A stretch of DNA of 24,491 nucleotides from Triparma columacea. Its lineage: Eukaryota > Sar > Bolidophyceae > Parmales > Triparmaceae. The stretch spans positions 1 through 24,491 of the forward strand of contig BRYA01001548.1 in the NCBI GenBank assembly GCA_030267965.1, written 5' to 3'. Of this stretch, positions 17,777 through 24,491 are shown piece by piece. Within the stretch, counting starts at the first letter, position 1. Each line of letters opens with the position of its first letter. Below the pieces are notes generated by a model, which saw only the letters and a program-made list of their open reading frames with translations, ran no database searches and was not told the origin of the DNA. The translations under genes and the position numbers were made by a program.

Positions 17777-18013
17777 TATTTCCTCATTAACACTATCTAT
17801 ATACGTATTGCACCCATGATTCATACAATCTACATTCGATAGTGAGAGTATTGCTATTATGACGTTAGAAGCGTCATTTATTCTCATAATGAAGAATGTT
17901 AAATTTACCTCCCTCTTTTTTGTTTTTTTCACCAGATGGATCACATTGACCCCAATCCATTGTAGCCCCTTCATGCACAAAATAAGCCTTCTGGCCATTA
18001 TTTAAGCTCGTAG
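17777..18013. promoter_or_regulatory. Probable bidirectional promoter region
   Basis: An AT-rich 237-bp spacer between the proposed ATGs of the divergent TMEM151-like gene (17776, minus) and the kinase gene (18014, plus). It must hold both 5' untranslated regions and promoter elements unless 5' exons lie elsewhere. It includes a T-rich tract ending in CACCAG at about 17917-17935, which reads as a plus-strand splice acceptor; no in-frame exon leading into the kinase was found. No named motif recognised. Confidence 0.4.
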
Positions 18014-19510
18014 ATGCGACGGCTCCGCGTCAAGCAAATATTTTTTGTGCTAACCTTTGTGTTTGGTGGAATAACCTACCTGGTACATTTTTCCACCGAG
18101 AGCCATTTTGACAAATATAATCAAAAAGCTCGTCAAGATCAGGATGTACCGGGGGGGCATTTGAAAGAGACCGGGCGAATTTCCCGTGACAGAAATGACC
18201 CGCCACGCCTAGGACGGGGGGGTCATTTAAGAGTGAAGGGAGCAAACCCTGGCAGAGTTTCACTTGACATAAACAGAATTTCGCGTGGCATAAATGTCCC
18301 GCCTCGTCCATTCTCCCTGGACGACTATCTTCCAAACCCATTCTCTGGCAGCACCTCCCTTTCCTTCGGTACATGGTCAGTGCTAGGTGGGTGGCGCGTA
18401 GTGATAGACCTGGAAAGTTGCGTCGAAAGAAAGTGCGCCCCGGCATCTGACGAGTTCGGGGTGCCACTCGTAATCAAAATGTCCATGCCCCGGGCCCTCA
18501 AGCACACAGCGGCTGAGACGAGGGTCGTAGACGAAATGGTGAGAGCCTCGAAGCGGAAGAAACTCCCACTAGATCACATCGAACTACCTATGGGCTCCTT
18601 CGACGTCGATCTTGACGAATTTGTAGAGAGTCCAGCTTTCCAAAGGCTCCGTGATGAGCTGATGAAGAAGCTGATACCCGACAAGGGAAAAGGCAAGAAG
18701 TTGCTTTTTCAGGTTTATCGTAAAACTACGAGCGCCCCGGCTTCTTTCGGGTCGTCGTACGAAAAATTCAGAACCTTCCTGGAGTCCCTCCTGAGAGCCG
18801 TCTCTACAGTTAACGCTCTGGGCTTCGCCCACTTTGACATCAAGAGGTTAAACGTTCGCATGGCGGAGGAGGACGGAACCGCAATTTTATGCGACTTTGG
18901 CTCCGCTGTCCAGATATCAGCAAAGGGCGGCGGTGGCATAATCTCCTACAATGGTGGTCACCACACTCGAATCCTGCCTCCGGAGGCCAACCTCCGGCAT
19001 TGGAACATGCGTACCTCCCGCCCCTCCGAGATCGACCTGTTCTCCGTCGGGGTGCTTGTCGTGGACTACCTGTACCACCCTTGCACCCTGATGTCCGCCT
19101 ACCCGTTCGGTCGTGGCGACCGGGCGTGGCAGAACTCCGACTATGCGAGGCGGGTTTTTGACATGTTCGGCAGGGACCGTCTGGGGGACGGGACCGACGT
19201 CAATAGACTCTTCGTGCACGAGATACTCTTCGACAAACTCGGGATCAAGAGGGGGGAGGCCGTGGTTGGGAAGACTGCGTGGGAACCCGTGAAGGAGGTT
19301 GAGAAGCAACTAAGGTATAAGGAGGACAACAACAAGGCTTGCGTTGTTGGCGGCAGCACAGGCAACAAGTTCGACTTGAAGGGGGACGAGAAGGTTTTCG
19401 GGGCGATACTCGACCTCGCCCTAAGGCTCCTGGAGCCCGAGCCGCAGTTAAGGTGGACAGCTGAAGAAGCTCTGCAGCATATGTTCTTCAGCATGGAACT
19501 GCCCAAGTGA
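18014..19510 (+). CDS. Membrane-anchored protein kinase-fold protein (498 aa)
   Basis: A single-exon frame. The N-terminus RRLRVKQ is followed by a hydrophobic segment (IFFVLTFVFGGITYLVHF, residues ~9-26) that looks like a signal anchor. A 90-residue stem rich in Arg, Gly and Asp then leads into a kinase domain. Seen motifs: beta-3 lysine VIK (Lys155), Glu in AAETRVVDEM, catalytic loop HFDIKRLN (Asp275, Lys277, Asn280), DFG at 294-296, PPE in place of APE (Glu324), SEIDLFSVG for subdomain IX, and LRWTAEEAL for subdomain XI. The catalytic and metal-binding residues are present, so activity is plausible; HRD is changed to HFD. If the anchor gives type II topology, the kinase domain faces the lumen. 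The subfamily is not recognised. ATG 18014 was chosen as first in frame. Confidence 0.85.
   Translation: MRRLRVKQIFFVLTFVFGGITYLVHFSTESHFDKYNQKARQDQDVPGGHLKETGRISRDRNDPPRLGRGGHLRVKGANPGRVSLDINRISRGINVPPRPFSLDDYLPNPFSGSTSLSFGTWSVLGGWRVVIDLESCVERKCAPASDEFGVPLVIKMSMPRALKHTAAETRVVDEMVRASKRKKLPLDHIELPMGSFDVDLDEFVESPAFQRLRDELMKKLIPDKGKGKKLLFQVYRKTTSAPASFGSSYEKFRTFLESLLRAVSTVNALGFAHFDIKRLNVRMAEEDGTAILCDFGSAVQISAKGGGGIISYNGGHHTRILPPEANLRHWNMRTSRPSEIDLFSVGVLVVDYLYHPCTLMSAYPFGRGDRAWQNSDYARRVFDMFGRDRLGDGTDVNRLFVHEILFDKLGIKRGEAVVGKTAWEPVKEVEKQLRYKEDNNKACVVGGSTGNKFDLKGDEKVFGAILDLALRLLEPEPQLRWTAEEALQHMFFSMELPK
18177..18303 (+). repeat. Repeat block in the kinase stem region
   Basis: A 28-bp sequence (18177-18204) recurs at 18276-18303 with a few mismatches, 99 bp (33 codons) apart, encoding RISRDRNDPPR and RISRGINVPPR. 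A weaker 20-bp partial copy lies at about 18255-18274. Within it, AAATGACCCGCC (18193-18204) pairs with GGGGGGGTCATTT (18216-18228), a hairpin like those at the left end of the window. Confidence 0.7.
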
Positions 19511-19703
19511 GCAAACAGCAAATATTTAGACGTAATGGCTGTAATGTTTTTATTGAAAAAAAATAGCGATTAGCTCCTGCCCTTGGCATATAAAACCTGT
19601 TAAGTTATTCTTTTTCTCTTCCACCCTCCTTCTCCTTCTTCTTCATTGGGAAACTCCTTTTTACAAATCCAATTCCTTTCTAACCTCACTAACCCCAACG
19701 ATT
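19511..19703. other. Spacer between kinase and CLASP genes
   Basis: 193 bp between the kinase stop and the CLASP ATG. It contains TTTTTATTGAAAAAAAAATAG soon after the kinase stop and a C/T-rich stretch before the CLASP ATG. It should hold the 3' end of one gene and the promoter of the next. No defined element recognised. Confidence 0.5.
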
Positions 19704-22700
19704 ATGGCGGATGAAATATGCGCCAAGATCGCAAATGGGGATACAAAGACTAGAATGAAGCTCCTACCCGACCTTAGAGACGCACTGCAGTCAGGCAGCA
19801 ATCAGCTTTCGAATGCCGGAGAGGTACTCAGCCAGTTATCAACCATTTTGAGCGATAACAACTCCAATGTTATATCTTCAACGTTAGACTGTATAAAGAT
19901 TGTTCTTCAAACGAACGTACACCCAAATTCAAGCGCTAATCATGCCCACAACAACGACCTTTCACCGTACTTTACCATGCTTGCTACATCCTTGTCTACA
20001 GAGGTGTTTGGAGACAGCAAGTCATCGCTAAGAGATTTGGCAGTGCAAACTTCGCAACTCCTCATACCCATAGCCACCAACGTATCGCAGTTCTACGAGA
20101 AGATAGTAGTCCTCAACCTCCGCAACAAGTCAAACTGGAGGGTGAGGAGCTCCGGCTTGAAGGCCTTCTCAATGAGCCTTGAGCAACTCCCCAGCGGCAA
20201 GACGCCTCTCCAGAGCAAGGTCGGCAGGGTCGCTATGGGCGGGGCCGTGGAGCTCCTGGGTGACGCGAACCAGGAGGTTAGAACATCCGCTATAGAGTGC
20301 CTGATAATGCTGTACTCTGTGGACCCGGCCGGGGTGCGCTCGTACGTGCAGAAGAAGGCGTCGACCATCAGGCCCGCCATAATGAAGGAGCTCTCCGACG
20401 GCTTCAACGAGCTCGACCTCGCCGGAGGCCCCGCCGAGGATCCCTCCCCCCCGGACGAGGGGGACAAAACCCAACCAGATCACGAGGACCAACAACAACA
20501 AGCAAAGGCAAAGCCCGCCCGAAGGAAACCCCAGCCGGCTAGGGACCGCGAGCACGCGGTGACGGGTAACCAAGCTCCCCCCCCCTCCTCCTCTACGACC
20601 TCCCCCGGCCTCCCCTCCCCCATGGTGGTGTACTCTGAGCGTGCCCTGAGCTCTCACCTCTCCGAGATATCAGCGGCCCTCAACAACACGGACTCGGACT
20701 TCTGGACGGAGAGAATGAACGCCCTGCTGAGCCTGGAGCGCCTCATCCTTGGTCAGGCACACGTGAACTACAAGACGACCTTCCTAGCCGCCATGAAGAG
20801 CCTACCGATCGGGGCGCAAATAGAGGACCTTAGGAGCCAGATAACCAGCCAGGCGTGCAGGACCGTGACGACCCTCGCCGAACACCTGCAGGACAGCTTC
20901 TCGCCCTTCCTGGAGCTCTGGCTTCCCAGCCTCCTCCACCTCTCCATCAGCGGGGTCAGGCTCATGGCCATGCAAGGGCACACCTGCCTCAAGCACCTGA
21001 TGGCGGTGCCCAGGGCCGGGTACCACCTCAGGGTGGTGAAGTTCCTCATGGCCAGGTGCCAGGACAAGGCCTGCCACCCCCAGGAGCGGAGGGCCTGCGT
21101 GGGGGCCCTGGGAACGGCGTACAGGAGGTGGGGAAAGGCGGGGCTGGAGAGGGCAGAGGACAAGTTCGCGAGGGTCCTGAGGGACATGCTGGGGGCGAGG
21201 GACCCGACGGTCAGGGAGGAGGCCCGGCACTGCTACTGGGCGTACGCGAGCCAGTTCCAGAGGGGGGCGGAGAAGATGCTGGGGGAACTGGACAGCAGCA
21301 TGCAGAGGGCGCTAAGCAGGTGCAGGGAGGAGTGCGAGGAGAGGTGGGAGAAATTCATCCTGGGGGTAGAGAGCGGGTACGCGAGCGCCACGGCGACGGC
21401 GACGACGACGACACAGCAGCAACCGACAAGCCCACCGAGAGAACTCGGAACGGCGAGGAGACAACAAGCGACGGCGAGACAACAACAACAACAGCAGCAG
21501 CAGCCTGCGGCGGCAACGCATAGTCAAGGGGGGGGAGGGGCGAGGAGAGTTGTTAGGAAAAATCCACAGGCTGGGAGGGAGGAGGCGACTCAGGGGAAGG
21601 TCAAGGGGGGACCTGCCAGGGTCACGCAACAACAACAGCAGACGAAGGGGAAGGTCAAGGGGAATCAGAGAGAGAGAGAAGATGCGGGATTCAACCTTGA
21701 TGAAATACTAAACAGTAGCAACAATAAGGTGAGATGGAAGGGAAGGAATGAACTTTGCTTTTTGCTCCCCAAAAAACAGCACCTCCCTTTCCGCTCACAT
21801 CTCTCACCCCCTCGCCTCCCCTCCCCTCTGTAGCACTGGGCCGCCCGAGAAGAGTGCTTCAAGGCCATAGCGACGAACATAGAAGCAGTGGGTCGCACTT
21901 TGACCCCCCATGCCACGACCCGTTTTGCCGCCGCCCTGTCCACCCACATCGGGGACCCGCACCACAGGGTCGCCCAGGCGGCCCTCGAGGCCTGCCTCCT
22001 CTGCGTCTCCGAGAGGAGCCTAGCCCAGCTCCTCTCCCCCCACCTCCCCCTCATCCTCCCCCCGGTCCTAGCCCAGCTTGTGTCGACGAAACAAAGGCAG
22101 AGAGAAATCGCGAACGAGACACTCAACGAGTGCAGGAGGGCTTACGACCCGAACGCCCTCGCGGCGGTGCTCTGCTCGAAGTTCGCGGAGGCTAACGACA
22201 GGGTCAAACCAGGGATTCTTGAACTACTTTCAGTCATCGTGCCAGAGGCTGAGGAGGTGAGTGAGGGAGAGTGAAGGGGGGAAGGCCAAGCAAATAAGAC
22301 TAACCCAACGGCCCCTCCTTCCCTGGCTCTCGCCTCACCTCGATTCACCGCTTCGCAGTACCTGGGAGTCGTCACGAACATGAGGTCCTTCCTCCAGCGC
22401 CTGGGGATGGTGTCCAGCGTGCGACCTCCCCCCCACCAGCACCTTGTCGCGGCCATCGAGCAGGCAATCTCCTCGATGTTCCACCTGAACGACTCGGTCT
22501 TCGTCGCGGCCTGCGCGGCCCTACCCTCAGACCCCCAGATGTCCGTGAAGAGGGTCCTAGTGAATGCGAAAATCTGCAGGCACATCGAGGAGAGGATCGC
22601 GGCCCACCTCAGGGGCGAAAAGTACGGCGCTGCAGCCGCTGCTTCAGCCGCGACGTCGGCACCCGTGCCCGTGCCGAGGGCGCATGCGAGCGAGGTTGAC

Positions 22701-23874
22701 GGATCGATGGAGCCTTACGAGATTGAAGCTTCGCCAGCCGTTAACTCACCGGACCCCATCCCGAACGCGGGCTTTGGGGGCCGAAGCGGCAAAAATTTGT
22801 CAGGTGGGTTATAGCCAGGAGCACGGCGCAAGGGTCTAGTCAACGTGCCTCGTATACATGCATACAACTAACCTCCTCCGGTCGTCATTTCGCTCCCTCC
22901 CCGCAGGGTCCGGCAATGTCGCGTGGGCTGAAACGAACAACGCGCCGACCTACGCGACGCGCACGCCGTCTCCAGCACAGCAGGTTGAGAAATATGCGCC
23001 TGGGAGCACTCCAGGAACTGACCCCGTCATCAAATACATGGTAAGGCCGCCTCTCTCGGAGGAAAAGCTATCCAGGGATTGGATGCGGGACACCCCGGAG
23101 ATCCTCAGCATGCTCAGCATGAGCGCGTCGGCCCAGGACCAGTACAGCGGAATGCAGCAGATGGTCCAGCTTGCGAGGCAGAATCAGCCCGAGGTGTGGG
23201 GCAAGTACTTTGGCCAGATCCTCCTCTCGCTTCTCGAGGGTATCGGGCAAACTTCGCTGCACCCCAACCAAATGTCCCCGACCAACTCAGGGGCGGAAAG
23301 GTTCAGCAGCGACAACGCCTCAGCCATCAAGCACCTGTACCTGCAGGGCGTTAGGGCCCTCCTTAAGTACCAGCCCATGTACTTTGCCGATTACATTGAG
23401 ATAGTTATTGATAGGCTGCTTCAGTGCAGCAAGGACCCGAGCTACGAAATCGTGCATACCGCTGAGAGGGCCCTAGAGAATTTGGTCACGGCACTCGATG
23501 CCTCGCGGTGCTTGAAGGTGATCATGCCTTATTTGGAGAGGTCGAGCGAGCAGGAGATGCTCCTCTCGTGCGTGAGAACCCTCCAGAAGTTCATGAACAG
23601 GATTCCAAGCAACGTCCTACTCTCCAACCTCCAGTATATCATCCCCCCCATCGTCCACTGCTTCAGTTCCCCGAACGTCGATATGAGAAAGAGTGTGGTC
23701 TTCGCCCTCGTCCAGGCCTACTTTGTCCTGGGAGACAAGCTCATGCCCCACCTCACGGAACTCAACGCGGCCCAACTCAAGCTCATCACCATATACGTCG
23801 AGAGGGAGCAAAAAAACAAGACCAGGGCAAGCACCGCTCCAGAGAGGCAAAGTGGACTTAGAGAAAATGTTTGA
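19704..23874 (+). CDS. CLASP: CLASP-family microtubule plus-end regulator (~1286 aa)
   Basis: Four exons: 19704-21728, 21834-22256, 22359-22803 and 22907-23874. All are GT-AG and in phase (0, 0, 1). The order is an N-terminal TOG-like HEAT domain (residues ~1-235, with NLRNKSNWRVRSSGLKAF), a Pro/Gln-rich linker (~240-305), the CLASP_N TOG (~308-555, with DSDFWTERMNALLSLERLI and ISGVRLMAMQGHTCLKHL), a basic Gln-rich linker with CAG/CAA runs (~560-660), a third TOG-like block (~663-920, NNKHWAAREECFKAI), an Ala/Pro linker, and a C-terminal TOG (~1020-1270, ending VVFALVQAYFVLGDKLMPHL). The TOG2 pattern and the C-terminal 'VR/MRK...GDxLxPHL' segment are characteristic of CLASP. Cytoplasmic: stabilises microtubules, promotes rescue and acts in the spindle. 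The first ~400 nt are AT-richer than the remainder. It ends at TGA, convergent with the gene entering from the right. Confidence 0.93.
20455..20625 (+). repeat. Low-complexity linker 1 in CLASP
   Basis: Encodes a Glu/Asp/Gln/Ala then Pro/Ser-rich spacer between the first TOG-like domain and CLASP_N. Such linkers in CLASP proteins are usually basic, Ser-rich and carry microtubule or EB1 binding; no SxIP motif was seen here. Confidence 0.6.
21385..21690 (+). repeat. Low-complexity Gln/Thr/Lys-rich linker 2 in CLASP
   Basis: ACGACG and CAACAACAGCAGCAG triplet tracts encode poly-Thr and poly-Gln, followed by a Lys/Arg/Gly-rich stretch up to the exon 1 donor. Trinucleotide tracts of this type vary in length between strains. 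The basic character fits microtubule-lattice binding (inference). Confidence 0.7.
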
Positions 23875-24219
23875 TTTTTCACACCAAACTTCATTTTATG
23901 GTATTTCGTATTACACTCTGCCTAAGTTAACACTAACAGATAGCCATTTGGCCAAAGTGGTTTCACAAAGAACTATAAAAACGCACGGTTATGCAGATTA
24001 CAAAGAACCTGCGCCGTTCCACCCTGCGTTGTCAGCGAATGCTAACTTGCAGGGCGGGCGGAAGGCTGTAAATTAAGGGGCTTCGCATATTCTGGGTCCC
24101 ACGGGGGGTGTCCCCGCGGGGAGACTCGCTTGGATCGTGCCTTCTGATCGTGCCTTCTGATCGTCCCTTCTTGTGCTTAAAACAGATTCTGACCAGTTCT
24201 ATCGCACAACAATAACTCT
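23875..24219. other. Convergent intergenic region downstream of CLASP
   Basis: Holds the 3' ends of CLASP and of the gene from the right. A frame starting at ATG 23867, overlapping the CLASP stop, runs to 24076 (69 aa, beginning MFDFSHQTSFYG); no family recognised and no evidence that it is translated. 24133-24171 is a 13-bp tandem repeat. A short G/C-rich palindromic patch (CCCCGCGGGG) lies at about 24112-24121. Confidence 0.5.
24133..24171. repeat. 13-bp tandem repeat, three copies
   Basis: GATCGTGCCTTCT at 24133 and 24146, and GATCGTCCCTTCT at 24159, head to tail with one substitution. Confidence 0.9.
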
Positions 24220-24491
24220 TTAAAATTCAGGGGACAAAGGGAGGTTCCCCCCCTCGTTTTCCATGTCGAGAACGATAACGTCGTCGTCCCCACTACCTCT
24301 GCTTTTTCTGGCCTTGAAGGGGGACGATGTCTCCTCAACAAGATCGATGGCCTGATCGTTTGAGCTTCCCACCAGGTCGATCTCGATGTCCCCGGTACCT
24401 CCTCCGCCTCCAGACAGCCAAGATCCCCCGAAACCCCTCTCCACGGTCCTCCCCCTGCCCCCCACATTGATCATGTCGCCCCCGCTGCAAC
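24220..24491 (-). CDS. C-terminal end of an unknown protein with SUMO-interacting-like motifs (partial)
   Basis: Minus-strand frame open to the right edge of the window and ending TAA at 24220. The visible tail is Gly-rich, then carries three hydrophobic cores next to acidic residues: GDIEIDLVG, QAIDLVEE and DDDVIVLDMENE, followed by LPLSPEF at the end. The last closely fits the SUMO-interacting motif pattern (V/I-x-V/I-V/I or V/I-V/I-x-V/I with flanking Asp/Glu). Nothing upstream is visible, so the protein family is unknown; SUMO-targeted ubiquitin ligases and nuclear body proteins are among those with such clusters. TTGCAG at the very edge could be a splice acceptor, in which case the exon starts at about 24484. 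Confidence 0.55.
   Translation of the reverse strand, partial: CSGGDMINVGGRGRTVERGFGGSWLSGGGGGTGDIEIDLVGSSNDQAIDLVEETSSPFKARKSRGSGDDDVIVLDMENEGGNLPLSPEF

Noticed and set aside
17777..17998. Upstream ATG at 17998 as start of the TMEM151-like protein
   Set aside because: Would leave 15 bp to the divergent kinase ATG, and the added residues show no motif. Kept as a stated alternative only.
18030..18467. Minus-strand 145-codon frame with Cys/His-containing repeats opposite the kinase stem
   Set aside because: The peptide repeats (AGHLCHAKF, AGHFCHGKF) are the antisense image of the DNA repeat in the kinase stem.
20855..21523. Long alternative frames (Gly/Gln/Pro/Arg-rich) within CLASP exon 1
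   Set aside because: Shadow frames caused by high GC content; the CLASP frame has clear TOG homology across the same bases.

Overview
The window is nuclear DNA from a compact, intron-containing eukaryotic genome. Introns are short (about 100-450 nt), with GTGAGN donors and C/T-rich tracts before CAG acceptors, and genes lie 65-240 bp apart. The mix of proteins points to a photosynthetic or related stramenopile: a giant START-domain/membrane protein, a secreted EGF-like protein of the diatom/oomycete type, a TMEM151-like protein, a PLOD-like glycosyltransferase and CLASP. The giant START protein resembles families I associate with Parmales (Triparma and relatives). That placement is inference from gene style and has not been tested by a search.

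Layout. 1-1134 is repeat-rich: a pyrimidine tract, a 48-bp G-rich hairpin array, three further hairpins that share one loop but have different stems, and an A/C-rich minisatellite. 1407-8561 (-) is one uninterrupted 2384-codon frame with several START-like lipid-binding domains followed by two near-identical membrane modules. 8562-9769 (-) holds what look like its upstream exons: a 60-nt exon and three 33-nt microexons that encode an 11-residue repeat. They sit inside a duplicated ~199-bp segment, and a 24-bp minisatellite lies in one intron.

10449-15854 (+) is a run of four spliced genes: a type II membrane PLOD-like glycosyltransferase, a secreted EGF-like protein, a METTL-type methyltransferase and a small single-pass membrane protein. 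15921-17776 (-) is a TMEM151-like protein in three exons. 18014-19510 (+) is a membrane-anchored protein kinase. 19704-23874 (+) is a complete four-exon CLASP microtubule regulator with TOG domains. 24220-24491 (-) is the C-terminal end of a gene entering from the right, with three hydrophobic/acidic motifs that look like SUMO-interacting motifs.

How the genes relate. I see no operon-like pathway. Five consecutive genes other than the methyltransferase (glycosyltransferase, EGF protein, small membrane protein, TMEM151-like, kinase) are predicted secretory or membrane proteins, but a shared role is not demonstrated. The spliced models were built by hand from splice consensus and reading phase, and all junctions chosen keep the frame. 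No rRNA, tRNA, CRISPR or transposase gene was recognised.
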